The notes: generated by a model not told the origin, from the sequence alone. DNA of 64,000 nt from Pinus tabuliformis (GCA_031772625.1 CM062818.1:1280164277-1280228276), one strand, 5' to 3'. Positions 1-11,609 are shown, counted from the first letter of the stretch. Numbers and translations: made by a program.

Positions 1-1173
1 TGCTGTTCGAATTTTCTGCAAGTGCTCACTTATGAACAACAAGAGAGAACTACTGAAAGGCAACTCCCATGATAACTTAGAAACAGATCCGTCGAATTTT
101 ATGAATTCTCTATCCGCCTCCAAAAACACTGCATAAGGATCTTGAAATTCAAGAAAATTGGAACTTAGCTCATCCAATAGATTACTTCTCTTTTCCTCAT
201 ACCATGAATGCAAACTTTGATCTGAGCCTTGTGACCAGACCTCTGCTGAAAATGACAAAAAAAACGGCTGTCAGATCAAGTTTGTATCAATACATGTTTC
301 AAGCTCACATATAGTCAATGGAGAGAGACTTTGACTGCAAACCTCATCCAAAACGTCAGCTATTGGATCATGAAAAACTTGAAAATACTGTTGCAACCCA
401 TTTTCTATTGGTTCCAATGTGATTACATGATTGCCTACATGCTGCTCATTCTTTACTGAAGATTTGCTTTGCAATTTTCCCTTCAAGAGCTGAAATGATT
501 CAAAACAGAAAGGTAGGGAACCCTCTTGTATCATTTGATCATATGTGTCAGCTTCCATGCCTTCATCTGCAACTTGACAATCAAAGGCATTTGGGGGCTG
601 CAATTTTGTATATGACAAGTCTTGAACAAGGTTTTCATTGCTCTCGAGATGGTCCAAATCAAAACTTGTTGACAGCTAATTTCTGATTGCATGGAAGTTG
701 TCTCTGATGAACTGACATGAATCAAAACAAAAAGGCAAAGATCCTTCAGTTACTTCAAAATTTGATGCACTTTCCTCGTCACTATCATAGCTGATATGTG
801 ATGGCTGAACATTGTATTCGAGCTGCTGAAAGTGAACTTCCTCCTCCCACAAACTAGCTGCTTGTTTGATTGCAAGATTATCTTCTGTTTGGAGAACATA
901 ATCATCATCATACTGATCAAACTAAGGCAAATCATCGGTATAAAACATATCATCAAGCATGCAGGTCATATCAACAGTTCTTTCTTCACCAAGGTGTTCT
1001 ACAAAACAATCATTATCAAATCTATGACATCTAGGATAAGAAACAAAATGTTTTGGATCAGAAACTTGTTCTTCTTCAATCAGTGAGCCATGAGCTTGAA
1101 CATCATAATCATTCCTTGCGTTGATCTTGTCCGTCATCTTTTCCACTGCACTTACCAAAATGTTAAGTTTCAC
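1..1173 (-). pseudogene. Element A gag-pol linker region (acidic, degenerate)
   Basis: Minus-strand reading continues from gag after a single-base frame change near 1170. It gives an open stretch at 1173-922 (starting MKLNILVSAVEKMTDKINAR), then pieces interrupted by stops, including an open 128-codon stretch at 657-271. The protein is acidic, rich in Glu, Asp, Gln and Ser. No protease, RT or integrase motif appears, so this is probably the variable region between gag and protease of a plant gypsy element; those later domains would lie to the left. Function is inferred from position only. Confidence 0.5.
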
Positions 1174-2284
1174 CTCTAGAGATGTTGATTCGGCCGGATG
1201 TATGTTTCTCTTCTTCCTTCATCCTTGCCCTTCGGATCAGCAGATGTGCCTCTACATTTACTGCACTGTTTTGCATCTCGTGAAGTGTTGCAATATCCCT
1301 TTCTCTTAGCTGAAACTCCATCTCCGGATCAAAGGCACCCGGATAGTGCAAGAGAGCAGATCTAGGAGTAGGCCTTATCTCAACTGGCATTGAATAATAA
1401 ACTTGATTAAATCTGGCCGAAAACTGTTGTACTGTCTCCCCTCGTAGTCTTTTTAGCTGGTTATATTCTTGTACAATCAAGAAAAGGTTCTGCCCGATCA
1501 TCCACCTGTCGAGAAAAACTTTAACGAACTGCCAGAAATCTCAGATGCTCATATCAGGCAGGGTTTTGAACCAACTCTTCACTTTAGCTTGCAAAGAAAG
1601 AGCAAAAAGCCTTATACTGACATCTTCCGCACCAACTTCAAAAAGGTCTAGAAAAGACTCAAAATTCTGCACATGTTGCTCAGCATTGACATTCTTACTT
1701 TCACCATCAAACCTTGGCAAGTATAGATCATAGTTTTTGGGGAAACCATGGAGAACAAAAGGTAAAATCAGAGGTTTATACCGATCTGGAATTTTACAAG
1801 GTGTAGGGGTATGTACAACAGGTATAGAATCAGTCTTGGTCTCTTGAGATTCATCAATTTGAAGATGGTCATCACAAAATTCGGAAAAATGATCTTGATC
1901 AAGCTCAAAGGCATGCAAATCTTTGGTATTCACAATCTTCAAAGGCAAAGAATCAACTGCAGGCCGAGGATCTCTTCTAAAATACAATATACTTTGCAAA
2001 GCCTTCTTGACACTCTTGGGAAAAGAGAAAAAATAATTTATGACAAAGAACAAAATGTCTTGGATGAAATTCCAACTTGAATGCCTGATCTGTCCATGTT
2101 GTCCTTTAATGATTTTGTTGGTCGGGATCATCCTCCAGTGGAGTCTTTGGATCTGATCTCGAAAATGATTTAGAGTCGCCAGGTGAATGATTTCAGCCTT
2201 TCCAGTGTCTAATCGTTGTCCACCATCAACCATCAGATCTGAACTTGATACATGTACTGGGGTAGTTAACAAGTTATATGTCAC
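1163..2284 (-). pseudogene. gag: Element A Gag polyprotein (retrotransposon gag domain)
   Basis: One minus-strand frame from ATG 2284 to 1163, interrupted by one in-frame TGA at about 1538-1540. The first 247 codons have a variable N-terminus, then the capsid-like signature PRFDGESKNVNAEQHVQNFE and RLFALSLQAKVKSWFKTLP. After the stop come FWQFVKVFLDRW, YNQLKRLRGETVQQFSARFN and a helical C-terminus. These are the hallmark blocks of plant Ty3/gypsy Gag, which forms the virus-like particle and packages the element RNA. No CCHC zinc knuckle is visible. A one-base frameshift follows near 1170, so the product is not intact. Confidence 0.85.
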
Positions 2285-2430
2285 GTTTACAAGCTAGACT
2301 AGAGATTGACTGAAGCAGCGTTCATCTACTTCCGCTAATGCAAAGAAAAAGCATTTTGAAGGCTACCTGGAATAACTTCAGGCTCCTTCTGTAGCTATAA
2401 AACAAATGACATCAACAAGAAAACCATTTT

Positions 2431-2451
2431 TTCCCAATATGGTCGCCACTA
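2431..2451 (-). other. Element A primer-binding-like site
   Basis: Immediately internal to the LTR end, the minus strand reads TAGTGGCGACCATATTGGGAA. A TGG-starting block within a few bases of the LTR is where a tRNA 3' end primes reverse transcription. The core GGCGACCATA is shared with element D (41171-41192), and B has a related site. I did not identify the tRNA. Confidence 0.6.
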
Positions 2452-3439
2452 TGTTAGCACTCAAATCTGCCTCAGGCTGAGGAAGGCAAAATTCAAGGCA
2501 ACATCAAACCAAGCTCAGCCTCGTAGCTAGCCCTACGAGGACAGGAGAGGGCTCTCTCCAGTAAATCTTGATAAAATGAGCAATAGGGTGCGAGATGACT
2601 CTAGAACGGGAACTGATTTTAGGCTAGTAAATTGATAGGAAAATTTGATTTAGATTTTTTGGGTTTTTGTTGGAGAAATGGGAAAGAACAATTTTGGGTC
2701 CGGGGATTGAGGTCAGATCTTTGCAGAATTCGAGTTGGGGCGAGGTAGGAAATAGTCTTGATGCCTTTGATCAGGTGTATGGATGGATCAGAATGACAAG
2801 GAGCTGAAGAGGGCAAAGGAGAACATGGATCCTCTCCAAACTGGCGAAAACATGTAAAACTGAACAAACTTAAAGGAAGAGCACTATAAACAATGAATTC
2901 AACCTCATTTACTCATTCATTTAGTTTCATAAGCATAAGAAGGAATGGCATACATGTAAACATGAATAAACTTACAATAACTGAGAAAAAACACCATCAA
3001 GAACTGAAAGCCACAAGAATCCCAACAGGTTCTGCAAAATCCCTGATCTTTCCTTAGCCAAAATATGAAAAATATGTACAATAGTGTGCCAAAATCTTCC
3101 CAAGAGTCCAAGCTGTGCTACTAAATGAAAATTTACATATATAGATCAAGCTAACATCATTCCATAACCTCTAGGGGTCGAGCTCCTTCTAGAAGCAGTT
3201 TCAACCAATTCTAAACAAGGAATTGAAATCTAGGTAGTCAAACAACTAAACCCTATATGCTAGGAAACTGATTCATTCATTAAATTTTTTCTATTTTGTG
3301 AATGAATCATCTAGAATAGGTAAATAAGTACCAAATTTACATCATGTACATTAAATTACATAAAGAAAAACCAAAAATTACATCAAGAGGTGAAACAAAT
3401 CATAACTGGTCGAATTCCTGAGCTGACAAGTGAAAAATT

Positions 3440-3660
3440 GACCAAAAACCTCTATGCGCAGCGCCCTAATCTCTATGCACAGCGCACCTTTCAGACTGAT
3501 TTTGAGGAACTTCCCGGCATCCAAATTCAGCTCACAATAGCTTGTTGGAAAGCCCTCGATGTCTACCTTCCAACCCAAGTGGAATTTCCCAATTTTGAGC
3601 TCATTGGCCCCCTCAAAACTGCATTCTCCCAGAGGTACTTCATGATGTTGCAAAAGGTGG
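3440..3660. repeat. Dispersed duplicate within element A LTR (partner 4690-4950)
   Basis: The two segments share the run CCAACCCAAGTGGAATT and flanking sequence (for example TTGGAAAG, and GAGTTCATT/GAGCTCATT) in the same orientation about 1.26 kb apart. Each is preceded by tandem-like strings of ATGCGCARCGCACC (for example 3456-3490 and 4657-4755). It looks like an old internal LTR duplication. Confidence 0.6.
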
Positions 3661-3918
3661 TAGCAAGGTGGTTTTCATGGTGTTTTTGGGCCTTTTGACC
3701 ATCCAGAACTTGATGAAATACTTCGGAAATAGCTAAGAATGTGTAACTTACCATAAAAAATCCAAAAATACAAAGTTTTCCTCCAGAAAGTGTCCCAATC
3801 AAAAGCGAGTGCGCATGTGCGCGGCACGTATAGCCGAAAAACCTGTTTTTGGGACCAAAAATTTCAAAATGACAAAAATTTCTCCAAATTCGCTCAAATT
3901 CAGATTGAAGACCCTCCA

Positions 3919-4197
3919 TCATGTCTTATGCTCAACCAGTGAAGCCTCGACCAAAACTCGAAGTGGATGCGGCCTCTTTTGCCGTTTTACTGCTTGGCTC
4001 AACCTCCTTTTCAAAATATTCATTTTTCCTTTTTTGACATGCATGCGAGCACAATAATGATGTTTCATGTGACGGAGCATGTCTTTTTCTCTATTACCCT
4101 TTGCCAACAACTTCTCTAAGTGGATGTTGAACCTCTCAAGCCAAATCTCTCGGTTAGCCTCTACCTCCTGCTCATAAACTGAATCTGTGTCTGACAT
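3919..4197 (-). CDS. Small basic ORF inside element A LTR, unknown
   Basis: A 92-codon minus-strand ORF from ATG 4197 (start chosen at MSDTDSVYEQEVEANRE; an upstream in-frame ATG exists at 4254). The N-terminus is acidic, the rest strongly basic (HVKKGKMNILKRRLSQAVKR) and mostly helical. I recognise no domain. It may be a chance ORF in the LTR or a remnant of a longer LTR-encoded protein. The lack of a second copy here prevents any test of conservation. Confidence 0.2.
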   Translation of the reverse strand: MSDTDSVYEQEVEANREIWLERFNIHLEKLLAKGNREKDMLRHMKHHYCARMHVKKGKMNILKRRLSQAVKRQKRPHPLRVLVEASLVEHKT

Positions 4198-5764
4198 GGA
4201 TTTGAAAACAAGATGTCTGCAATATGTATGTTGATATAGGTGTAGTGAAATCAAAAGTTCAATGTATGCTCAAAACCTAAACATGTTACAATTATACCAA
4301 AGCATCATAGGAAATAATCCACAGTGGTAAAATGATAAACTGAAAGCGTGAGGGCAATGACACTTTGACAATAGATGCATAGGTACATATATCAACCATA
4401 CAAGCTGGGAAAACCCTCACAAAGCCATCAAAATATTTTTAAAACCCTAAGGAATGAGTCTTCTTATGAGCATAGGGTGTCACCTCTCCATATCCAACAC
4501 ATTAATTTCCCCACATTAAACACACTATAAGCATTTTCAAAATCGACTGAGCAGCCATGAAAAACCTACTTGCAAGTTTTGGAGTGGATTTGGCAAGATC
4601 TGGTCGCATGAAAAAAGTTTTCTTGGTGTTGTAACCCAATGCACAATGCACAAACCCAATGCGCAATGCACCTCTATATGCGCAACGCCTTTGTTAATTT
4701 ACACTAGCCAGTGAGGCCCAATGCGCAACGCACCTCTATATGCACAGCGCACACGTTTTATGAGCAGCTCACTTTTGCAGGAGGCTTTTGGAGGCCTTCC
4801 TGATGTCCAAATTAGGCATGTGATAGCTAGTTGGAAAGGTATTTGAATCTAATTTCCAACCCAAGTGGAATTGTTCAATTTGGAGTTCATTTACCCTTTC
4901 AAAAATGAAATCTCGCAACACTACTTCCAGTAGGTGCATCAATTCTCCCGAGGCAACGGTATTCTTAACATTTCTCAAAAACCATTATACCTGTGTAAAA
5001 AGTGAAGGATGATTTTCTTCCTTGGCATGCTGTGAACAAAAACCTCTCTCAGTTCTCCAAAATGCATCTTTTATTGCTCTAAAACATCATTTGAGTGAAA
5101 CCTATCCCGATGTGTGAAACAATGGATTTTGTCGAAATGAAGCGAAATTAAGGGGATAAGGGGCTTCTAAATTCTTGGCGAAATTTTTGGAAGTATGGAG
5201 GGATGTTAGGAAGAAGGGGAAAGTGGAATCTCAGAGATCGAGTGAGGGGAAGGGGTCCAAAAGGGAAAAACACAAGCCTAGCCTAGAAAATTGCCAAGTT
5301 GTGGCAAGAAACTAGGGTTTGTGCGAAAATGAAGAATTTGAGGGATCTCAGTGATGGGAAGTGTTTAATAAGGTACATTAAGGATAGGGGAAGGTGTATA
5401 AACATCAGGATGCAAGTTTTTCTGATGATTTGGCCATTCAAGAGAAATTGCCTTCAAAACCCTAGGAGAGGGAAATGAACTTACCTAGACGCAACTGAAG
5501 CATGAACAAGGTGTAAATTACCCATTGGAACCTGACATGATGATGAAAACCCTCTGAATGATGATACACTCAGCTGAATGATGACATGGACTGCCATTTG
5601 GACAACTTTGAAAAGAGTGAAAACAAACCCTAGACCTAAAGCCTAGTGACCAAATTTTTCTTGAAGACTCTTTGAAATGACAAAATTTGACCTTGACACC
5701 TTAAAATCAATTTGTAAGAGCATATTTGATCACTGGAGGAAGGTTACAAAGGCTGAAAATAACA

Positions 5765-6349
5765 AATTGTACTCAAGGTAATGATTCTTTCTGAAGTACA
5801 AAGACAATTTTGTTCTAGTATTATTGTGTCAAACAAATGGTGATGTTTCTCTTATGTTAAATTGTTCTTTTTCTTAGTTTATGGATTTCCCTCCTGATTG
5901 TTGTGAGTAGATTAAGAGTTTAACATAATTAAGTTTAATTTTATTTGGATTTTTTTAAACATTCTTAATGTTTTCTCATGAGATTAAATAAATTATTCTT
6001 TATATTTAGTTGATCATCTACTTTTTCCGCTCAACCACACCATAAATATCTTAAGATTTAGGAGTTTTCCTACCCTTCCCTATTACAACTACTCTGTCTA
6101 TTTGTAGTTCATTACCCAAAAGTTTATGACTTTGTGCCCAATAGACTTTTCCAACATCTTTCAACTAAACGTTTTAAAAGACATACCTCGAACTTTGGTA
6201 CCTAGCCTAAGATCTAAACATTAGAATTAGAAGTCATACAAAGAGAGCCCTCTTTGAAGCTAGAAGGCATAGGTTCCATCTTTAAAAGTGGTTTGTGGTT
6301 ACCTTTGTAGTTTTCTTCCTCAACCTAGGAAAATTATAGGGTGCTAACA
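5765..6349 (+). repeat. Element B 5' LTR, right end only
   Basis: Matches 26758-27357 along its length: ATTGTACTCA at the left, CAAACAAATGGTGATGTTTCTC, ATGGATTTCCCTCC, and GAGAGCCCTCTT to the terminal GCTAACA. It is truncated at 5765 by element A, not degraded, because homology stops abruptly there. Confidence 0.85.
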
Positions 6350-6372
6350 TTTTGTCGACTCCACTACGGATC
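6350..6372 (+). other. Element B primer-binding-like site
   Basis: Directly after the LTR terminus GCTAACA the sequence reads TTTTGTCGACTCCACTACGG. It resembles the TGGCGACTC-type primer site of many plant gypsy elements with one or two changes. The tRNA is not identified. Confidence 0.5.
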
Positions 6373-7043
6373 GATCCAAAAACAAAATATTTCCTTGGTA
6401 AATATAGATTTCAGAACTCAAAAGCTATTCCTTGTGGGTAATAGTGAAGTAGAAGCTATTAGGATGAATTTCCACCCATAATTTGTATATATACGTAGTT
6501 GTAAATACGTTATTTGAATATCTGGCTCCCAGGAAAATCTACACCAGATCCCACCTAGATCCCAACCCACATAAAGTTGTAAATTATCCTCAGAAGTTGT
6601 ATAGGAAAAAGAGCATTACAGAGATGAAAGAAGGAAATAATCCTTTAACGAGATCTAATTCTCTCCCAAAAAAGTTTATAATAGTTGAAGTTATTGAGTT
6701 TGTTTTACCCTTTGAGCATAGTATTTTCATAAAAAAATCATAAATCTTTGTCCCTAAGACAACCTTTCATGAATCCATTTTGAAACCTCATATCTCAGCA
6801 CATAAGCCTATCATTTTAGATTCCGATAAATATAGTGCACAATAGTTGGAAAAAATTGAAGACTTAGATTCTTCTTCTATGTCACGATCGACCCCTCCTA
6901 TGGTTTCACTTTTTTCCACTATTCCCATTTCATCTCTCATCTAGACCCCTTTTTGACCAACTCAACAAGTCATAGTTTCACCTCCTTTACCACCCCTAAC
7001 ATCAAGCAAAACTAAAATTTCTTCCTCCTCTCATATTAGAATC
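6373..7043 (+). other. Element B untranslated leader / gag N-terminal remnant
   Basis: A 670-bp stretch between primer site and the recognisable gag start. It contains an open 86-codon stretch (6483-6743) with no known domain and a Ser/Pro-rich stretch (about 6870-7030), as is common at the variable N-terminus of Gag in this group. No other feature seen. Confidence 0.35.
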
Positions 7044-7910
7044 ATGGAAGCTCGTTATGCCCCTTTGGCCTTACAATTCCCTTTGAGTGTCATGTCACAT
7101 AATTATGTACAATGCATACACAAATTTGATGACACTGGGCCTATCACAACACAACAACAGACAGACAAAATGAATGAATTCGCATAATTAGAAGAAGTTT
7201 ATGATGATGATATAAAAATGAGTCTCTTTGCAGAACACTTTGGAGGGTAAGATAAAAAATGGTCCAAAGGGTTGTCAGTAGGTAGTAGAGCAGATCTACA
7301 AAAATTCCACCAAAACCTCCTTTGAAGATGGGAAGTGAAAAAGAATCTCCTTCACATCGATGCATAATATGAAAGTTTAAGGAGAGCTCTAGGTGAAACA
7401 TTTTATGATTATTGCATTAGATTTAACAATATTTATAATTCTATTCGAGTATCAATAAAACCTTCATGAGTACAAGCTTTAATTTAATTTCTAGATGGAT
7501 TTGATGTTGATATGGTTGATCAATTAAGAGAAAGAAATACAAATACTCTGTATAATAAATGCAAAGAAATGTTGCTAGTGTAGAGGAAAATTTGGTGGGA
7601 AAAAGAGAAGAGTTAAAAGCTGAAAGAAGAGTGACCATTAAAGAAGAAATTTCTTCTTCATCAGATGCAAAACTAGACACTTTATTGAAAACTATGGAAA
7701 GAATGATGGAGAGAATGACTTTAGAAGATAGAGCTCCACCAAGAGAACCACAAGGGGGTCCTCAAATAATGAATCCAAATTTTAGAAGGAACTAGCCCCA
7801 AATTAAACAAAGGGAGCAAAGAACCCCAGTAGATCAACTGCAAATTAGACCTCCTTTTCAGGAAAATTATGTAGCTGAAGAAACTGAGGCAGCAAATTAG
7901 CCAAAAGAGA
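7044..7910 (+). pseudogene. gag: Element B Gag polyprotein, degenerate
   Basis: Reading from ATG 7044 (MEARYAPLALQF) gives a recognisable gypsy Gag with several in-frame stops: FDDTGPITTQQQTDKMNEF, the SLFAEHFGG block, GETFYDYCIRFNNIYNSI and FDVDMVDQLRERNTNTL. Near 7555 the frame shifts and continues as NVASVEENLVGKREELKAER, then SDAKLDTLLKTMERMMERMT and NPNFRRN, the conserved C-terminal end of this Gag type. Element D's Gag (39410-40773) has the same block order. No zinc knuckle is visible. Confidence 0.8.
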
Positions 7911-8429
7911 ATTAGATTAATATTTTTTGTGAAGGGGAAATAGATAATGTTTTCTTAACCAAAGAGGAACAAGATATATTCTTGCCAGCACAATAAGATG
8001 TTATGCCTATACAATCAGAGGATTACAAAAAGGGCTATCAAAATGATATTATGGAAATACATAAATAGTCTGATATGAGAAATGAGAAAGTTGGAGCCAA
8101 TCCTCCTAAAAATATCCAAATTGATACACCTTATACAAGTCAAAAAAAGGTTGATCCTCCAAAAGAAACCCCTCAAAAACAAGATACAACTCAAAAGAGC
8201 TAGAAAATCCTCAACCTTCTTTAAATATTGAAAATGTGCTATGAAAAATTAAAATTTATGTTCCTCTACCTGAATTGGTGAAAAATGATATGTATAGAAG
8301 TCAAGTTATAAAAGCACTAAAAATAGAAGAGGGAATAGATATTGTGAACTTATGTGATGACTAGCCTAAATTGTTATTTGGACCTGAAGTTGAAGGAAAG
8401 TCCCAAGATAGTAATGTGCCACCATTTAT

Positions 8430-8695
8430 GTTAGTCTTAATATTATTGATTTCATTTTACACAATGCCATGTTGGATTCTTGTGCTTCACATAATCTCAT
8501 TTCTATAGTGATTATGGAGAAACTTAGATTAAATATAACTAGACCATATAAATTCCTTTTCTCTTTTAATTCAAGTAGAGTAAGATGCTTAGGTTTGATT
8601 AAGGATTTATGTGTGACCCTTGACCAAATCCTAGAAAAAAATATGGATATTAGTGTGGCTGATATACCTCCTAAATATGGAATTCTCTTGTAAAG
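8430..8695 (+). pseudogene. Element B aspartic protease domain
   Basis: Retropepsin-like domain: HNAMLDSCASHNLISIVIME, where DSCA replaces the usual DSGA active-site motif, followed by FLFSFNSSRVRCLGLIKDLC and ADIPPKYGILL. It parallels element D's protease almost residue for residue. After ILL the reading jumps to a segment that in D lies well downstream of the extra RNase H, so about 0.9 kb including that domain has been lost in B. Proteases of this kind cut the Gag-Pol precursor. Altered active site and flanking stops make it non-functional. Confidence 0.75.
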
Positions 8696-8924
8696 ATGAA
8701 GCAAAACTTGAAGCCTTATAATTAAATTATAATGTAATACTAAGAGGTCTTGTACCACTTGAAGAAGTATTTCATTTCAATGATGTGGCTTAAAATCTTA
8801 GAATGCAATCTATGGTAGTCGAAGTTGAGGATTGTAACATAGGGACTGAAGATAATCCAAATATTGTGAACATTTCTAAGTCTTTACCTCCAAAAGAAAA
8901 AAAGAAATGAATTATTTATTGAAT

Positions 8925-9815
8925 GAAAGAATTGATCTTTTGCATGGGAATATGAAGATTTGAATGCCTATGATACGAACATAATTCAGCATAGTATTCG
9001 CATCTAAGAGGACCATAAACCTTTCAAATAGAAATTAAGAAGGGTCACTCTTGTTCTGTTACCTTTAATTGAAAAATAGGTAAGGAGACATTTTGATGCC
9101 AAGATTATTCTACCTTTGAGATTTTCTAAATGGCTATCAAAATTTAGTATCAATGAGGAAGAAGGCTAGAGAAATAAGATTATGTGTGGATTTCTTAAAC
9201 CTTAACAAAGTCTCTCTCAAAGATAATTACCCTTTACCAAAAATGGATCATGTTCTACAAAGGGTAGTTGGTTCTAGCATAATTTCATTGATTGATGGTT
9301 TTCAAGGTTACAACAAAATTTTATGGCATCCAAATGATCAAGACAAAATAGCCTTCAGTATGCCATGGGGAAATTTTATGTACGTGAAAATGACCTTTGG
9401 GCTTATGAATGAAGGAGAAACTTTTCAAAGACCAATGGATATTTCTTTAAATGACATATTTATTGTTGTATATCTAGATGACATCATTGTGTTTTCCAAA
9501 AGGATAATTTGTTTCATTTAAAAATAGTCTTTGAGAAACGTAGGAAATTTGGTATTTCCTTGAATCCTAAAAAGTCTTTTCTTGGTTTGGAAGAAGGTAA
9601 ACTTCTAGGTCATAAAATTTCCAAAAATGGTATTTGAATTGACCCAAGTAGAATTGAAGCTATCATGAAAATTGATCCCCCAAGAAACAAAAAGGAAGTG
9701 CATTCTTTCGTTGGTAGAGTAAATTTTCATAGGAGATCTATCCCAAATGTAGATGAAAATTTAAGAGCTATCACCAACATGTTGAGAAAGGACAATGAAA
9801 TAGAATGTAATGTTT
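8925..9815 (+). pseudogene. pol: Element B reverse transcriptase domain
   Basis: Ty3/gypsy RT. Before it are remnants of the connector (WEYEDLNAYDTNIIQHSI, near 8945). Then RLCVDFLNLNKVSLKDNYPL, LIDGFQGYN (motif A with the catalytic Asp), FMYVKMTFGLMNEGETFQR, and YLDDIIVFSK with the YxDD box at 9471-9482. After a frame change comes FGISLNPKKSFLGLEEGKLL and HSFVGRVNFHRRSIPNV. The longest open piece is 9153-9521. Stops before and after show it is dead, though the catalytic aspartates remain. Confidence 0.9.
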
Positions 9816-10260
9816 AAGCTAAAAGATCATTCTGCGAGGTAAAGGCAATGTTGATTCATGATTTTGTTTCAATTAGCCCTTATTACACTAAATATTTCAT
9901 TATTTTTTTGTTTTCTTCAGAACATACTATTGTTGTAGTATTATTACAGAAAAAAATGAGGGACATGAGAAGCATATATCATTTTTCATTATAGGATTAA
10001 GAGATGCTTCTTTGAAATATAATATCATGGAAAATAAAGCTTTTTCATTAGGAGAGGCCTTGAAAGTTTTCAAAGTTTATATATTACATTCTCACATAAT
10101 TTCTTTTGTACGAAGTGCAGTAGTAAAGGACATCCTTACTCAAACTGATCCAGCTAAAAAAAGAGGTGAATGGATCGAAATACTTTTGGAGTATGACATT
10201 GAAATAAAGCTAAAAAAACTTATCAAAGGTAACGGATCAGCCAAGTTAATGACTGAATCA
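9816..10260 (+). pseudogene. Element B RNase H domain (RT-linked)
   Basis: After the RT comes the RNase H-like region usual for gypsy Pol: YYTKYFIIFLFSSEHTIVVV (the normal first Asp of this block appears changed), then in frame from 10012 NIMENKAFSLGEALKVFKVY, HIISFVRSAVVKDILTQTDP and GEWIEILLEYDIEIK. It would degrade the RNA strand of the hybrid during reverse transcription. Continues open to a TAG at 10384 through a variable connector. Confidence 0.7.
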
Positions 10261-10499
10261 AATTTTCATGTATTAGACATAAATTTTGTAGCTTCTCTTG
10301 ATGGACAGCAGGAGCTAGAAACTCCACAGGTATCACAAAATATTGTTACTTCTCCCTCGTATATAGATGTTGTTTATGTTCTATAGAATTTAAAAGCTCC
10401 ATCTAGTTTGATAAAAACCAAGGTAAGATTTCTCAAACTAAAAGTTGTAAAGTTCTGCATTTTAGATCAAGCTTTATATTGGAAGGATGATGTATGAAT

Positions 10500-11609
10500 T
10501 TTACCAATTTTTTTGTCGAAAGATGAAGCAGATAAGATAATGGAAGAATTTCATAAAGGTGATCATGGAGGACATCTTTACGAGAAAACCACAACAAACA
10601 AAAACCTGAGAGCTGGTTTTCACTAGCCTACTTTGTTTGATGATATTCATAAAAAGGTTTCAACTTGTCATCAGTGTGATATTTTTGAAGGCAATAGAAA
10701 ACTCTTCCCACTACCTTTGAAGCCCGTTTCAGTAGAGGTGCCTTTCCAATGGTGGGGTTTATATTTTATAGGATAAATTCATCCAAGTTCTTCGACTCGG
10801 CATAGATTGATTCTAACAACTATTGATTACTTCACCAAATGGATAAAAGTCATTCCATCCAGGCATGCCACAGTCTCAATAAACATCAAATTCATGGAAG
10901 GTAATATTCTTTCTAGATTTGGTTATCCCCATAAAATCATCACAAAAAATGTTGTTTCTTTTAAATCTAAAAATATGGTCGATTTCTGCAACAAATATCA
11001 TATAGTATTAGGAAATTCTAGTACCTATTTTCCCTAGGGAAATGGGTTTGCAGAATATTCTAATAAGAGCGTAGTCAACATCATAAAGAAGTTGTTGTAG
11101 GAAAATAAGAAATCTTGGCACAAGAACTTGATAAATTATCTATGGGTTGAGAAGGTAAGCACAACGAAGTCAATTGGAATGTCGACTTTACAATTAGTTT
11201 ATGGAATAGATGTAGTTTTTCCTACTTCCTATGAATTCTAGTACTAAAAATGTTGCAGGAAATAGAAGTAGAACCTAATGGTGCACAAAGAAGGATAAAC
11301 CAAGTGATACATTTGTAGCAGACTAGGGAAGAATTCTACAATAATACACAAATAATTGAGGACAAGATCAAAAGAATTCATGATAGGATATTCAAAGTAG
11401 ATGATTTCCAACTCAATGACCTTGTTTTAAAATAGGATGCTAGAAATGAGGAGAATGGAGAAAATGGAAATTTTGATAGTTTATCGAAAGGCCCTTACAA
11501 TATTGGAGCTTTCCGTGGAAACAATGCATTTCTATTAGAAGATTTCGATGGAGAAACAATTCCAAAAGGACCTATTAATGGCAAGTTGCTTAAGGACAAC
11601 TTCACTTAA
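10500..11609 (+). pseudogene. Element B integrase
   Basis: Zinc-binding head with HKGDHGGH and CHQC (HHCC), then PFQWWGLYFIG, TTIDYFTKWIKVIPSRHA, SRFGYPHKIITKNVVSFKS, GNGFAEYSNKSVVNIIKKLL and a C-terminal region ending PINGKLLKDNFT at TAA 11607-11609. In the usual D,D,E triad the first block reads LYFIG for LDFIG and the second TKNV for TDNA, so two of three catalytic residues are replaced; the Glu remains. Several stops interrupt it. The order RT, RNase H, integrase marks the element as Ty3/gypsy and not Copia. Confidence 0.85.

Larger units (their letters stand above)
1..5764 (-). mobile_element. Element A: gypsy-type LTR retrotransposon, 5' part only
   Basis: Read on the minus strand, this unit starts with an LTR (2452-5764), then a primer-binding-like site, then gag and a gag-pol linker that runs off the left edge. 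The LTR termini are TGTTAGC at 2452 and ATAACA at 5764, a TGTTA/TAACA inverted pair. It abuts element B's LTR sequence at 5765, so A inserted into B's 5' LTR. The matching target duplication (AATTG, 5765-5769) would lie outside the window on the left. Pol and the 3' LTR are not visible. The boundary at 5764 is supported by the homology between B's two LTRs, which begins exactly at 5765. Confidence 0.8.
2452..5764 (-). repeat. Element A 5' LTR (3313 bp)
   Basis: Bounded by TGTTAGC at 2452 and ATAACA at 5764 on the plus strand. Mostly non-coding. A minus-strand TATA-like TTTATACACC lies near 5395-5404, and downstream of it (about 5310 on the plus strand) is an AAACCCTAG box, a combination common in plant promoters; both are suggestive only. 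It holds two copies of a 220-260 bp repeat with TGCGCA-rich edges (about 3440-3660 and 4690-4950) and one small basic ORF. Only one LTR copy is in the window, so the length rests on the ends and the B homology. Confidence 0.75.

Noticed and set aside
5765..6349. Short solo LTR of about 0.6 kb
   Set aside because: Primer site and gag follow directly, and its left edge is the insertion point of element A, so it is the truncated end of a longer LTR.
7441..7680. Minus-strand ORF of 79 codons opposite element B gag
   Set aside because: Shadow of the plus-strand Gag frame, which has recognisable family blocks.
9153..9521. Integrated pararetrovirus reverse transcriptase
   Set aside because: LTRs, primer site and an integrase downstream show a Ty3/gypsy retrotransposon; no movement-protein or coat-protein features seen.
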